Of a DNA stretch of 64,000 nucleotides, positions 32,715-43,534 are shown in pieces. Position 1 is the first letter of the stretch. The number at the start of each line of letters is the position of its first letter. The translations under genes and the position numbers were made by a program. The DNA lies in contig CP074575.1 of assembly GCA_018394315.1 (NCBI GenBank), forward strand, positions 1,458,615 to 1,522,614, read 5' to 3'. This DNA comes from Mycoplasmatota bacterium (GTDB lineage Bacteria; Bacillota_I; Bacilli_A; MAG-NZ). Under the pieces are notes generated by a model. That model searched no databases. It had not been told where the DNA came from and was given only the letters and a program-made list of their open reading frames with translations.

Positions 32715-33612
32715 TGAGCTTAAGACTCAAGGAATAAATGTTACTAATATCAGTCGAATTAATAATGACATATATATATTAAGTGATAATAATAATCAAT
32801 ATGTATTGAAAAAAGTGAATGATAATGGAATATATGAATTTTTATTCTCGCAAGGAGTAACTTCTGTTATATATCCTTTATCTATCAATAATAGTAATAA
32901 AATAGTAATTAGAAATTTTGATTACTATTTATTTAATTATGAAAAGGAAATAAAATATCCTGCAAAAAAAAAGGTGCATGATTTAGCTTCAGCGATTCAG
33001 AATATACATTTTTCTACTACTTCAAAATACAAAGTTAAACCAGAGAACGCGATTCCTCGTTTTAAGAAGATGTATCTATTCTTAAATTATCAATTTGATA
33101 GAATTGATAATTTTATGCGTGTTTTTGAAACCAAAGAATTATATTCTGATATTGATTATATGGTGCTAAATAGATACCATATAATGATCGATTTAAAGTA
33201 CTATATGAGCAGATTGCAGATGAAGATACTGGATTATTTAGAAAAAGGGTTAGAACCGATTTTATGTCTAAATCATGGGAACCCACGAATAGATCATCTT
33301 ATTAACAAAAAGCTGATTTCATTTAATCATGCAAGATTATCTGTTCCCGTATATGATATTGCTCTTTTTTACATTAATTCTGCACATATTAATGTAGACT
33401 TTGCTTCTTTAATTAATAATTGGTTAGATAAATTTGATAATGATTTTTATAGATTGTATTTCAAATTTTTAGTTATTTACATATATATTTTTAGCATTAA
33501 TGTTTCTGATTTTAATAATTACTCTAATTTCATTAATATTTGCAATAAGATTGAAATGTTTATAGAAGTGTTCTTACTTAAAACAGACAACACAAATGAG
33601 AATCAGCAATAA
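32701..33612 (+). CDS. YsxE/CotS-like kinase-fold protein
   Basis: A 303-residue protein of the aminoglycoside phosphotransferase/CotS group: N-terminal lobe with YVLKKVND (nucleotide-binding Lys), and a C-terminal lobe with LCLNHGNPRIDHLI and ISFNHARLSVPVYDIAL, where CotS/YsxE proteins have HGD and DFD motifs. Catalytic Asp residues are replaced (HGNP, FNH), so it is probably not an active kinase. It overlaps the SpoVID-like gene by 14 bases. The pair spoVID-ysxE before valS is the Bacillus order. Confidence 0.68.
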   Translation: MKLIDELKTQGINVTNISRINNDIYILSDNNNQYVLKKVNDNGIYEFLFSQGVTSVIYPLSINNSNKIVIRNFDYYLFNYEKEIKYPAKKKVHDLASAIQNIHFSTTSKYKVKPENAIPRFKKMYLFLNYQFDRIDNFMRVFETKELYSDIDYMVLNRYHIMIDLKYYMSRLQMKILDYLEKGLEPILCLNHGNPRIDHLINKKLISFNHARLSVPVYDIALFYINSAHINVDFASLINNWLDKFDNDFYRLYFKFLVIYIYIFSINVSDFNNYSNFINICNKIEMFIEVFLLKTDNTNENQQ

Positions 33613-33822
33613 GATAATTAAAAGAATTATATTAGCTGTTGAATAAAAGCAAATTGTTAAGAATATTTGCCATGTCAAAATTGAAAAAAATATACATTTA
33701 ATTCGTCTACCACATTGTAAAAGAATTCTCATATAGATCACCTGACTCCAATCCTAAAAAATAAAAAAACTCAGTTTAATGTAGAAACCTTCATAATAAT
33801 ATATGTAATCTAAATGATATAG
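33613..33822. other. Noncoding stretch before the valS leader
   Basis: About 210 bp of AT-rich DNA without a gene or clear hairpin. Confidence 0.5.
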
Positions 33823-34088
33823 TTGACTTTGAAAATTCGTATGATAAAATTAGTGTAATATTACGATGAAGTAGAGGAGTAACTATATTAATGATTCTTA
33901 GAGAGAGATTGAGTGCTGGAAGATCTCATTCATGTATAGTGAAGGTAGCTATTGAGTATAACAAACGAAATAAAAAGTAATTTGTTACGTAATCCTGCGT
34001 TAAAGGCTCGAGTGCATAATTTTTAATTATGAATTAAGGTGGTAACGCGTTAATAACGTCCTTGGAGAAATTCAAGGGCTTTTTTTAT
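33823..34088 (+). promoter_or_regulatory. T-box leader with promoter, upstream of valS
   Basis: Promoter TTGACT (33823-33828), 16 bp, TAAAAT (33845-33850). The leader has the T-box sequence AAGGTGGTAACGCG (34036-34049) and then the terminator GTCCTTG (34058-34064) / CAAGGGC (34073-34079) with a T run. Uncharged tRNA pairing with the leader would block the terminator. In stem I a GTA (in GAAGGTAGCTA) is the likely Val specifier. Controls 34109-34432 and valS. Confidence 0.85.
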
Positions 34089-34108
34089 TAAAAAAAAGGA
34101 GTGATTTT

Positions 34109-34432
34109 ATGGGTATTATATTTGCAGGGTTTTTAGTCGTCTATTCGACTTTTAAAACGATTTTTATTGGAAGAAGAAAAACTAGTTCAACATTACTAGG
34201 ATATGATACACAAGTATTAAGTAAAGAAAAACATAGAGAATTCAGTAATTATGTTTTGAATACACTAGTAAATCTAACATTTCTTTTTGGAGTAATTGTA
34301 TTTTTGATTGATAGTTATACTGAGTATGGACTACTTGCTGGTATTGGATTTACAATATTTGCATTTATACTTGATGTACTACTAATCAAAAACATCATTC
34401 CTAGAGAATATGAAAAAATTAAAGGGAGATAA
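34109..34432 (+). CDS. Small membrane protein before valS (DUF3784-like)
   Basis: 107 residues, three hydrophobic segments (about 2-16, 52-67, 74-95). The loop LLGYDTQVLSKEKHREFSNY is of the DUF3784 type and is shared in plan with the cassette protein at 9648-9989. Start ATG 34109 with AAAGGAGTG. It lies between the T-box terminator and valS, 3 bp before valS, so it is under valine-tRNA control too. Function unknown. Confidence 0.7.
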   Translation: MGIIFAGFLVVYSTFKTIFIGRRKTSSTLLGYDTQVLSKEKHREFSNYVLNTLVNLTFLFGVIVFLIDSYTEYGLLAGIGFTIFAFILDVLLIKNIIPREYEKIKGR

Positions 34433-34435
34433 ACT

Positions 34436-37021
34436 ATGAATAAAGAAATGAAGCCTAAATATAATCATTTAGAAGTAGAAAAAGATAAATATAAATTCTG
34501 GCTTGAAGGTGGATTCTTCAAATCAGGAGATAAATCAAAAGATCCGTTTACAATTGTAATTCCACCACCAAACGTGACTGGTAAACTACATTTAGGTCAT
34601 GCATGGGATACAACATTACAAGATATTATTATTAGAAGAAAACGAATGCAAGGTTATGATGCTTTATGGCTTCCAGGGATGGACCACGCAGGTATTGCTA
34701 CTCAAGCAAAAGTTGATGCTAGACTAAAGGAACAAGGAATTAGTAGATATGACCTTGGTAGAGAGAAGTTTTTAGAAGCAGCTTGGAACTGGAAACATGA
34801 ATATGCAGAAAATATACATAATCAATGGGCTAATCTTGGACTTTCTTTAGACTACAGTAAAGAAAGATTTACGTTAGACAAAGGATTAAATGACGCTGTT
34901 AATGAAGTTTTCATTAAACTATATAATGAAGGTTTAATTTATCAAGGCGTTAGAATAATAAATTGGGATCCAGAAGCAAAGACTGCACTAAGTAACATTG
35001 AAGTAGAACATAAAGACGTTGAAGGAGCGTTTTATCATTTTAAGTATCCGTTCGTTGACGAGACGGGTTATATGCAAATTGCTACAACAAGACCTGAAAC
35101 GATGTTTGGTGACACTGCATTAATGGTACATCCAGATGATGAAAGATGGAGCAAAGTTGTAGGAAAAGAAGTATTTATTCCTGGAACAAATACTAAAATT
35201 CCAATTATCTTAGATGATTATGTTGATATGGAATTTGGAACAGGGGTTGTAAAGGTTACACCTGCACATGATCCAAATGATTATGAGGTAGGATTAAGAC
35301 ATGATTTAGATATGCCTTTGTGTATGAATGATGATGGAACTATGAATGAATTAGCTGGCAAATACAATGGAATTGACCGCTTTGAATGTAGGAAACAAGT
35401 TGTAGCGGATTTAACTGAACTAGGTTTATGTCCTTTAGTAGAGAAAATCACTCACTCAGTTGGACATAGTGAAAGAACAGGAGTTATGGTAGAACCTAGA
35501 CTTTCAAAACAATGGTTTGTAAAGATGGAGTCACTAGCTCAAGGTACATTAGATTTTCAGCAAGATAGTGATAGAATAAACATCGTTCCAAGTAGATTTG
35601 AAGGTACTTTAAATCGTTGGATGGAAGGAATAAGAGATTGGTGTATATCTAGACAATTATGGTGGGGACACAGAATACCAGCTTGGTATAGAAACGATGA
35701 AGTAAAGGTTCAAATTGATAGTCCTGGTGAAGGATGGGTTCAAGATGAGGATGTTCTTGACACTTGGTTTAGTAGCGCTTTATGGCCATTTTCTACACTT
35801 GGTTGGCCAAACGAAACAGAAGATATTAAGAGATATTATCCAACTAATGTACTTGTAACTGGTTATGACATTATCTTTTTTTGGGTATCTAGAATGATCT
35901 TTCAAGGATTGCATTTTACTAAACAAAAACCATTTAACGACGTTTTAGTTCATGGTTTAATAAGAGATTCACAAGGAAGAAAAATGTCTAAATCTTTAGG
36001 TAATGGTATTGACCCAATGGATCTAATTGAACAATACGGTTGCGATAGTTTAAGATATTATTTAACTACAAATTCGACTCCTGGACAAGATCTAAGATAT
36101 AATAAGGAAAAACTTGAATCTAGCTGGAATTTTATTAATAAACTTTGGAATATTTCTAGATATGTTTTGATGAATGTTGATTCGAAAAAAGAGTTGAATT
36201 ATAGTAACTTAAATACAGTAGACAAGTGGATAATCTCAAAATTAAACGAAACCCTTGAAATAATAGATAGCAATTATGATAAGTATGAATTTGGTGAAGT
36301 AGCAAGAGCACTATATAGTTTCACTTGGGATACTTTTGCCTCATGGTATGTGGAAATGAGCAAAGTGTCATTAAATGAAGAGGGCGAAACTAAGTCGGTA
36401 TTACTTTACGTTTTAGAGTCAGTTATTAAACTCTTACATCCGTTTATGCCACATGTGACAGAAGAAATATATCAAATGTTACCTGAAGGAGATAAATCTA
36501 TATCTATAAGTACTTGGCCTGAAGAAAGTTTTATGGATTCTAAAGCAATGAAACAAGTCGATAATCTTACTGAGTTAATTAGGTCTATAAGAAATGTTAG
36601 AAACGAAAAAAATGTTCCTTTATCTAAACCAATTGATTTAATTATAAAAGCAAATTCTAATCAAACTGTTACTTATCTTAATGATTTAAGAACCTATGTT
36701 GATAAATTCTGCAATCCAAATTCATTAATAATAGATACTAAAGTAAAAATTGATAGTAATGTCATAAGTATAGTTCTAGAAGACTTCACTGTTTATTTAC
36801 CTTTAGCAGGGTTGATTGATTTAGAAGAAGAGAAGATACGTTTAAAAAAAGAACTGAAAAGACTGCTTGGAGAAATAGAGCGTGGAGAAAAGATGTTGAG
36901 TAATGAGAACTTTATTTCTAAAGCCCCGAAAGCCAAAATAGATAGTGAAAATGATAAATTAACAAGCTACAAAAAACAGTATCAAGAAGTTAAGGATACG
37001 CTAGAAAATATAAATGAATAA
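34436..37021 (+). CDS. valS: Valyl-tRNA synthetase
   Basis: An 861-residue class I synthetase that joins valine to tRNA-Val. HIGH motif in [18 protein letters not shown] motif [11 protein letters not shown], editing domain (about 190-330, [13 protein letters not shown]), anticodon-binding domain and C-terminal coiled coil ([20 protein letters not shown]). Normal length. Regulated by the T-box upstream. Confidence 0.97.
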   Translation: MNKEMKPKYNHLEVEKDKYKFWLEGGFFKSGDKSKDPFTIVIPPPNVTGKLHLGHAWDTTLQDIIIRRKRMQGYDALWLPGMDHAGIATQAKVDARLKEQGISRYDLGREKFLEAAWNWKHEYAENIHNQWANLGLSLDYSKERFTLDKGLNDAVNEVFIKLYNEGLIYQGVRIINWDPEAKTALSNIEVEHKDVEGAFYHFKYPFVDETGYMQIATTRPETMFGDTALMVHPDDERWSKVVGKEVFIPGTNTKIPIILDDYVDMEFGTGVVKVTPAHDPNDYEVGLRHDLDMPLCMNDDGTMNELAGKYNGIDRFECRKQVVADLTELGLCPLVEKITHSVGHSERTGVMVEPRLSKQWFVKMESLAQGTLDFQQDSDRINIVPSRFEGTLNRWMEGIRDWCISRQLWWGHRIPAWYRNDEVKVQIDSPGEGWVQDEDVLDTWFSSALWPFSTLGWPNETEDIKRYYPTNVLVTGYDIIFFWVSRMIFQGLHFTKQKPFNDVLVHGLIRDSQGRKMSKSLGNGIDPMDLIEQYGCDSLRYYLTTNSTPGQDLRYNKEKLESSWNFINKLWNISRYVLMNVDSKKELNYSNLNTVDKWIISKLNETLEIIDSNYDKYEFGEVARALYSFTWDTFASWYVEMSKVSLNEEGETKSVLLYVLESVIKLLHPFMPHVTEEIYQMLPEGDKSISISTWPEESFMDSKAMKQVDNLTELIRSIRNVRNEKNVPLSKPIDLIIKANSNQTVTYLNDLRTYVDKFCNPNSLIIDTKVKIDSNVISIVLEDFTVYLPLAGLIDLEEEKIRLKKELKRLLGEIERGEKMLSNENFISKAPKAKIDSENDKLTSYKKQYQEVKDTLENINE

Positions 37022-37108
37022 AACGTATTCTAAAGTGCTTTATTTATATTTATAGAAGTGATATAATAGGTTAGCAAAAAGAAATCATATAAAAGAAGGA
37101 GTGGAATT

Positions 37109-39172
37109 ATGAAGGGTTATAAACCTGAATCTGTAAAAAATATTGCTGTTTTGGGACACCAAGGTTGCGGTAAAACGCTATTCGTTGAATCGCTTTTACA
37201 TTCAGCAAAAGTTATCGGTGTTAAGGGTAAATTAGAAACTGGAAATACAGTATCTGATTATCTAAAAGAAGAGAAAGATCATCAAATGACAATTTCCTCA
37301 TCAATAATACCTATTGAGTTTGGTTCATATAAATTCAATTTTATTGACACGCCTGGATTTTTAGATTTAGTAGCAGAAACAACTTCAGCATTAAGAGTTT
37401 CATCTGCAGCTATCTTAGTTATAGATGGTTCTAGTGGTATTCAAGTTGGAACTGAAAAAGCATGGGATTTTTTAAGAAAATATTCAATTCCAACACTTAT
37501 TTTTATTAACAAATTAGATAAAGAAAACATTGAATTTGATAAAGTAATTACTGAAATAAGAGAAAAATTTGGTAAAGGTTGTATACCGGTAGGTGTACCG
37601 ATTGGATCTGAAAGTGATTTTAAAGGTATTGGTAGAGTTTTCTCGCAAAAAGAACGTATCTACGATGGGGATTCTTTCACTGATAAGGACATTACTGATG
37701 CAACAAAAGACACTATAGAAGCTTACCGTGATATGATGATTGAGGCTGTTGCAGAAACAAGCGAAGAGTTAATGGAAAAATATTTTGAGGGTGAAGAATT
37801 CACGCAAGCAGAAATTATGTCTGGTATTGAAGCCGGTGTGAGTAATGGTGAAGTCATCCCGATGTTGATAGGTTCTGCAGAAATGAGTATTGGCTCTAAT
37901 GAAATGCTTGAAGTATTAACTGAGGTCTCTCCTTCAGCTGAAAAACAGAAAACTCAGTTTTCTGATACAGGCAAAGAAGTTGAAGTAATCGAAGATATTA
38001 ATGCACCATTTAGTGCAATATGTTTTAAAACTGTAGTAGATCCATTCCTTGGGCAAATGTCTTATCTACAAGTAAAAACTGGTCAGTTAACTAAATCTCA
38101 ACCTATTCACATAGTAGGTAAAAAAGACAAGATTAAGTTTAATAGTATAATATTCATGAGAGGTAAGGAAACTGTCGATGCTGATTTTGTTGGTGTTGGA
38201 GATATATGCGTCGTGACTAAAATTGATCCTTTATCAACAGGTGATACATTAGCTGATCCGTCTGTTGAAAAAGCATTAAATCCATTACCAGCTCATCAAC
38301 CTACACTTTTTAAATCACTAGTACCAAAGAGTAAAAATGATGAAGATAAAATTGGTAGTGCTTTAAGTAGAATTGCTTCTGAGGATCGTTCTGTTGGATT
38401 ATTAAGACCAAAAGAAACAGGACAATTATTATTCGGTGCTTTAGGGCAAAAACAAATTGATTTATATTTAGAAAGAATGAAAAATCAGTTTGGTGTTGAA
38501 GTAGAAGTTGAAGAGATGGAAATAGTATACCGTGAAACTATTAGAGGAAATTCTGATGTTCAAGGTAAATATAAGAAACAATCAGGTGGATCTGGACAAT
38601 ATGGAGACGTTAAAATTAGATTTGCACCTACTGAAGAAGAATTTGTATTTAAAGAAGAAATATTTGGTGGTTCTGTTCCTAAGAACTATATACCAGCAGT
38701 TGAGAAAGGACTTAATGACGCTATCTTAACTGGTGGATTAGCTGGATACCCTGTAATTGGATTAGAAGCAACTTTATATGATGGATCTTATCATGCGGTA
38801 GATTCAAGTGAATTAGCCTTCAAAATGGCTGCTTCCATAGCATTTAAAGATGGTTTCATGAAAGCAAACCCAGTCTTGCTAGAGCCAATTATGGATGTAT
38901 CAATTACTGTACCGAATGATTACACTGGTGATGTTATGGGTGATTTAAGTAGACGTAGAGGTGTAGTAAGAGGTATGGAACCTTTAGGTAGCAAACAAAT
39001 CATAAAAGCTAAAGTTCCACAAGTGGAAATGTTAACTTATACGATAGATCTTAAATCATTAACTCAAGCACGAGGAACATTTGAGATGGAATTTGAGTCT
39101 TATCAAGAATGTCCACATAACATTTCGGAAGAAGTAATTGCTGCTAGAAAAGCTAAAAAGGAAAATGAATAA
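37109..39172 (+). CDS. Elongation factor G paralogue (EF-G-like, FusA2 group)
   Basis: A 687-residue translation GTPase with the full EF-G domain order. G1 GHQGCGKT, G3 DTPGFLD, G4 NKLDKE; domain IV region GQYGDVKIRF and SYHAVDSSELAF. It differs from true EF-G (G1 normally AHIDAGKT; here a shorter effector loop) and belongs to the divergent EF-G-like group found beside normal fusA in many Firmicutes; its role is not settled (possibly ribosome recycling or stress). Start ATG 37109 with GAAGGAGTG. Own terminator. Confidence 0.88.
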   Translation: MKGYKPESVKNIAVLGHQGCGKTLFVESLLHSAKVIGVKGKLETGNTVSDYLKEEKDHQMTISSSIIPIEFGSYKFNFIDTPGFLDLVAETTSALRVSSAAILVIDGSSGIQVGTEKAWDFLRKYSIPTLIFINKLDKENIEFDKVITEIREKFGKGCIPVGVPIGSESDFKGIGRVFSQKERIYDGDSFTDKDITDATKDTIEAYRDMMIEAVAETSEELMEKYFEGEEFTQAEIMSGIEAGVSNGEVIPMLIGSAEMSIGSNEMLEVLTEVSPSAEKQKTQFSDTGKEVEVIEDINAPFSAICFKTVVDPFLGQMSYLQVKTGQLTKSQPIHIVGKKDKIKFNSIIFMRGKETVDADFVGVGDICVVTKIDPLSTGDTLADPSVEKALNPLPAHQPTLFKSLVPKSKNDEDKIGSALSRIASEDRSVGLLRPKETGQLLFGALGQKQIDLYLERMKNQFGVEVEVEEMEIVYRETIRGNSDVQGKYKKQSGGSGQYGDVKIRFAPTEEEFVFKEEIFGGSVPKNYIPAVEKGLNDAILTGGLAGYPVIGLEATLYDGSYHAVDSSELAFKMAASIAFKDGFMKANPVLLEPIMDVSITVPNDYTGDVMGDLSRRRGVVRGMEPLGSKQIIKAKVPQVEMLTYTIDLKSLTQARGTFEMEFESYQECPHNISEEVIAARKAKKENE

Positions 39173-39200
39173 TTCTAACTCTAATTAGATTATAATATTT

Positions 39201-39234
39201 AAAGGTATCATTCTTCTTAATGATACCTTTTTTA
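39201..39234 (+). terminator. Terminator of the EF-G-like gene
   Basis: AAAGGTATCATT-cttctt-AATGATACCTTT and T run. Confidence 0.88.
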
Positions 39235-39378
39235 GTGAAATTAATTAAATACAAGGATTATTATGGAAATGTTCTCGAAATTTTTCTTAATTATTGATAT
39301 AATAAGTAAAAATTTGTAAAATACTACTTAGTGGATTCAATAGATTATTTAATAAAACTTTTAAATGTGAGGTAAAGG

Positions 39379-40224
39379 ATGAGAAGAATAGCTATAATAA
39401 TTGATAGTACTTGTTATTTAGATGAAAAATTCATAAAAGAAAATAATATTGAAGTTGTTTCCTTAAATGTGATTATCGACGGAGTATCTTATAAAGAGAC
39501 GGATATAGATAACAAAGTTGTATTTGATAGTTTAAAGGAAAACAAAAAGGTATCTACAGCTCAAGTAGCACCAGGACTTTTTGTTGAAGCTTACAATAAA
39601 TTAATAGATGAAGGGGTTGAAGATATTTTAGTTTTTCCAATATCGTCTGGACTAAGTGGTACGTATCAAGCTGCTTGCATAGCTAAGAAGATGGTTGAAG
39701 GAAACATTCATATTTTTGACTCTAAAGTAGCCGCTTATGGTGTTGAATTAATTGTTTTACAGGTTGTTGAGTTAATTAATCAAAATAAATCGAATGAAGA
39801 AGTAATTGAAAGAGCTAAATTATTTACAAGTAATGGCCATGTATTATTCACCCTAACAACACTTGATCATGTTGTTAGGGGTGGTAGAATTTCTAAGATG
39901 TCCGCTTTAATAGGAAACACTTTAAGGATTAAACCTGTTATTGAGATGATTGATGGGAAATTAGAAGTGACTAAAAAGTCTCGCACAAATAAGCGAATTA
40001 TTGATAACTTTATTGTTGAGGAGCTATATAAAGAGTCACTTAAATTCAAACGAATGTATTTAAGAATAATAAATTTAAAACAAGAAGACATTGCGTTAGA
40101 AATCGAACATAAAATATTGAATAAAATTCCAAATATAGAAGTAAGTCATACTAATTATATTGGACCAGTTTTTTCATATCATTTAGGTGATGAGGGATAC
40201 GGAATTACTTGGACAGCTGAATAA
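39379..40224 (+). CDS. DegV family fatty-acid-binding protein (1)
   Basis: 281 residues. DegV signature: IIDSTCYLDE at the start, STAQVAPG, ISSGLSGTYQAA, HVVRGGRISKM with Arg/Gly, and IGPVFSYHLGDEGYGI at the end. DegV proteins bind a fatty acid and work with a fatty acid kinase in Firmicutes. Start ATG 39379 with GTGAGGTAAAGG. Single gene. A second DegV lies at 48273. Confidence 0.9.
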   Translation: MRRIAIIIDSTCYLDEKFIKENNIEVVSLNVIIDGVSYKETDIDNKVVFDSLKENKKVSTAQVAPGLFVEAYNKLIDEGVEDILVFPISSGLSGTYQAACIAKKMVEGNIHIFDSKVAAYGVELIVLQVVELINQNKSNEEVIERAKLFTSNGHVLFTLTTLDHVVRGGRISKMSALIGNTLRIKPVIEMIDGKLEVTKKSRTNKRIIDNFIVEELYKESLKFKRMYLRIINLKQEDIALEIEHKILNKIPNIEVSHTNYIGPVFSYHLGDEGYGITWTAE

Positions 40225-40385
40225 ATAGAGATTAACATAAAAAAACATCCAACTATTCGAACTCAAGTTAGAAATTCTATAAAAACTTTATTCAAAAAGT
40301 TATATAATTAATTCAAAAAACAATATATAATTGTAAATGCTTATTAATAATAAAAGTAATAATTGTTTTTTAAAGGAGTAGTAAA

Positions 40386-41189
40386 ATGAGTAATAAATTA
40401 GCTTTATACGGATTTAATAATTTAACTAAATCTTTATCATTTAATATTTATGATATATGTGTTACTGAAACGGAAGCTGAAAGAAAAGATTATATTGATT
40501 ATATAGATGAGGTTTATAATTCAGAAAGACTTACTGATATTTTAGTAAATGTTGTTAAAAAAATTGGCGCAAGTGTTTTAAATATTTCAAAACAAGATTA
40601 TGTACCACAAGGAGCAAGTGTGACAATTTTAATAAGTGAGGAAGAAGTGCCTCTATATGCCATTGATGACTCGTGTAATGCAGGAGTGCTAACTCCAATA
40701 AACAAAACAGTTGTTGCACACTTAGACAAATCACACATTACTGTACATACATATCCTGAAAGTCATCCTGAAAAAGGAATATCTACATTTAGAGTAGATA
40801 TTGATGTATCAACTTGCGGTGAAGTATCACCTCTTAATGCATTAGATTTTTTAATAGATAGTTTTGATTCTGATATCATTACTGTAGATTATCGAGTTAG
40901 AGGTTTCACACGACTGGAAAACGGTACAAAAGTATTTAAGGATCATAAAATCAGTTCTATACAAGATTATATTGAACAAGATACTATAAATCAATATAAC
41001 ATTATTGACGTTAATGTTTATCAAGAAAACATTTTTCATTCGAAAATGATGCTAAAGGAATTAGATTTAAATAAATATCTATTCGGAAAGAGAGAAGATG
41101 ATGTTTCACCAATACATAAAGAGGAATTGATCAAACAACTAGAAAATGAGATGAAAGAGATCTTTTACGGCAGAAACTTCGATGAATAA
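40386..41189 (+). CDS. speD: S-adenosylmethionine decarboxylase
   Basis: A 267-residue pyruvoyl enzyme of the E. coli (class 1A) type that gives the aminopropyl donor for spermidine. Processing site [13 protein letters not shown], where the Ser becomes the pyruvoyl group, and the motif [17 protein letters not shown]. Length equals E. coli SpeD. Start ATG 40386 with AAAGGAGTA. First gene of a tight four-gene spermidine operon (speD, decarboxylase, speE, speB), overlapping the next by 8 bases. Confidence 0.93.
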   Translation: MSNKLALYGFNNLTKSLSFNIYDICVTETEAERKDYIDYIDEVYNSERLTDILVNVVKKIGASVLNISKQDYVPQGASVTILISEEEVPLYAIDDSCNAGVLTPINKTVVAHLDKSHITVHTYPESHPEKGISTFRVDIDVSTCGEVSPLNALDFLIDSFDSDIITVDYRVRGFTRLENGTKVFKDHKISSIQDYIEQDTINQYNIIDVNVYQENIFHSKMMLKELDLNKYLFGKREDDVSPIHKEELIKQLENEMKEIFYGRNFDE

Positions 41190-42660
41190 ATATAAGTTAG
41201 ATCAAGCAAATAAACCATTGTTTGATGAATTAATCAAATATGGACTAAATCAATCTGTAATTCCTTTTGATGTCCCTGGCCATAAAATGGGTGAAGGTAT
41301 TAATTCCGAATTCATAAATGCTGTAGGAGAAAATATATTTAAAATTGATGTAAACTCACTAAAACAATTAGACTTATTAAGTAATCCTACAGGAGTAATT
41401 AAATCAGCAGAAGAATTAGCTGCTGATTGTTTTGGTGCTGACAGTGCATTCTTTTTAGTTAATGGTAGTACTGGTGGCATCCAAAATATGGTTTTATCTG
41501 TTTGTAAAAGTGGAGAAAAGATTATCTTACCTAGGAACGTTCATAAATCAACTATCAATGCTTTAATATTATCTGGTGCGATTCCAGTATATGTTAGGCC
41601 TTACACAGATAAAGTACATGGTATTTCAATGGGTGTACCTTTTGAAGATTGGAAAGAGGCAATCGATAATAACTTAGACGCAAAAGCTGTGTTTATATTG
41701 TCACCGACCTACTTTGGAGTAACAGCTAATTTAAAAAAGATAATAGATTATGCACATAGTAAGAATATGGCTGTTTTAGTAGATGAATCTCATGGGTCCC
41801 ACTTTGGATTTTCTAGAGATTTACCTTTGAATTCAATGAGGCAAGGTGCAGACATGTCCACCATATCAATGCATAAAACAGGTGGTTCACTAACTCAAAG
41901 CTCTATTTTACTCCATAACAATGGGTTGATTAGAAGAGATACTGTTAGATCAGTAGTAAATTTATCACAAACTTCAAGTGCTAGCTATATTTTGATGGCT
42001 TCACTTGACATTGCTAGGTACAACTTAGTTCAAAACGATAAATTGTTTTCAAAAATGATTGATTTGAGTAAGTATGCAAATGAAGAGTTGAACAAGATTG
42101 ATGGAATTAGCTGTATAAAGAAGGATATCGAAAATGGTGATTCTATCTTTGAATATGATATAACTAAACTAGTTATAAATGTAACTGAGTTAGGATTAAC
42201 AGGATTTAGTGTTTATGATATTATGAAAGAAGAATATCAAATCCAGCTAGAATTAGGAGAAACCAATGTAGTTCTAGCAATTGTAAGCATTGGAGACTCT
42301 AAGAAAAGCATTAATTTATTGTTAGATGCATTTAATCGTTTAGCTAAAAAGTATAAAAAACACCAAACAATAAAGGAAGTCAACTTTAAGATTAATATCC
42401 CAAAAATGCTTATGTCACCTAGAGAGGCATTCTTTGCTAATACAACTCTCAAAAATATTGATGATTGCCTAGGAGAGATCGCAGGCGACTCTATAATGAT
42501 ATATCCTCCTGGAATACCTTTGGTAATACCTGGAGAGGTAATCTCACAAGTAATTATTGATGATTATAAATTTTTTAACACAGAAGGAAATGTAGTTTTA
42601 GGGTCTCAAGAAAATTATGGAGAGATAAAATTAAAAGTTATTGCTAGAAAGAAGGTCTAA
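41182..42660 (+). CDS. speA: Arginine (Orn/Lys/Arg) decarboxylase, PLP type
   Basis: 492 residues of the short, aspartate-aminotransferase-fold Orn/Lys/Arg decarboxylase group. Opening [17 protein letters not shown]-binding STGGIQN and [10 protein letters not shown], catalytic Lys in [13 protein letters not shown]. Because an agmatinase gene (speB) follows in the same operon, arginine to agmatine is the most likely reaction; lysine or ornithine cannot be excluded by sequence. Confidence 0.85.
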   Translation: MNKYKLDQANKPLFDELIKYGLNQSVIPFDVPGHKMGEGINSEFINAVGENIFKIDVNSLKQLDLLSNPTGVIKSAEELAADCFGADSAFFLVNGSTGGIQNMVLSVCKSGEKIILPRNVHKSTINALILSGAIPVYVRPYTDKVHGISMGVPFEDWKEAIDNNLDAKAVFILSPTYFGVTANLKKIIDYAHSKNMAVLVDESHGSHFGFSRDLPLNSMRQGADMSTISMHKTGGSLTQSSILLHNNGLIRRDTVRSVVNLSQTSSASYILMASLDIARYNLVQNDKLFSKMIDLSKYANEELNKIDGISCIKKDIENGDSIFEYDITKLVINVTELGLTGFSVYDIMKEEYQIQLELGETNVVLAIVSIGDSKKSINLLLDAFNRLAKKYKKHQTIKEVNFKINIPKMLMSPREAFFANTTLKNIDDCLGEIAGDSIMIYPPGIPLVIPGEVISQVIIDDYKFFNTEGNVVLGSQENYGEIKLKVIARKKV

Positions 42661-42661
42661 T

Positions 42662-43534
42662 ATGGATAATAAATTAGAATTATGGTATACAGAAAATTGG
42701 ACAGAAGATTGTAAGTTTTCAATTAAAGTAAATAAACATTTACACTCAGAAAAAACAGAATATCAACAAATTGACTTCTTTGAATCCGATACATTTGGCA
42801 CATTCTTCACACTAGATGGTTTAATGATGGTAAATGAGAAGGATGAATTTGTTTATCATGATATGATTTCTCATATTCCACTAGCAGTTAATCCCAATAT
42901 CCAAAGGGTATTAATTATTGGTGGCGGTGATGGTGGTACGGCTCGTGAAATATCAAGATACAGTCACATTGAGAAAATTGATATGGTTGAGATTGATGAA
43001 AGGGTTGTTAGATTATCTCAGCAATATTTGCCTATTACTGCAAGTAAATTAGATAATGATATACGAACTAATCTATACTTTGAAGATGGATTAGCATTCG
43101 TTAAAAATGCTGAAAGTAATTATTATGACTTGATTTTAGTAGATTCCACGGATCCAGTCGGACCAGGAGAGGGATTATTTACATTTGATTTTTATAGTAA
43201 CTGTTATAGAGCACTAAGCGAAGACGGAATTCTAATTAATCAACATGAATCTCCTTATTTTGATATATATGCTAATGAGATGATGAGAGCACATACTAAA
43301 ATAAAAGAAACATTCCCAATTGCAAAAGTATATCAATTTCATCAACCAACTTATCCATCTGGACATTGGTTATTTGGATTTGCTTCAAAGAAACTTGATC
43401 CAATTGAAGATCATAAACCTGATATTTGGGAGAAATTTAATATAAAAACAAAATATTATAATTCGGGGTTACATAAGGCATGTTTCAGTCTTCCAACGTT
43501 CGTTAAGGAAAAATTAGAAGATGAAGGTGAATAA
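42662..43534 (+). CDS. speE: Spermidine synthase
   Basis: A 290-residue aminopropyltransferase. Cofactor site LIIGGGDGGTAREISRY and VEIDERVV, active-site DSTDPVGPGEGLF, YPSGHWLFGFAS near the end. Start ATG 42662 with GAAGGTC; an earlier in-frame start at 42641 overlaps the previous gene more than needed. It might also use agmatine first, as in Thermus, since speB is the next gene. Confidence 0.93.
   Translation: MDNKLELWYTENWTEDCKFSIKVNKHLHSEKTEYQQIDFFESDTFGTFFTLDGLMMVNEKDEFVYHDMISHIPLAVNPNIQRVLIIGGGDGGTAREISRYSHIEKIDMVEIDERVVRLSQQYLPITASKLDNDIRTNLYFEDGLAFVKNAESNYYDLILVDSTDPVGPGEGLFTFDFYSNCYRALSEDGILINQHESPYFDIYANEMMRAHTKIKETFPIAKVYQFHQPTYPSGHWLFGFASKKLDPIEDHKPDIWEKFNIKTKYYNSGLHKACFSLPTFVKEKLEDEGE

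Noticed and set aside
40255..40264. ATTCGAACTC in the chromosome between degV and speD, equal to the cassette core
   Set aside because: No arm, inverted repeat or hairpin next to it; a ten-base match in 64 kb is expected now and then.
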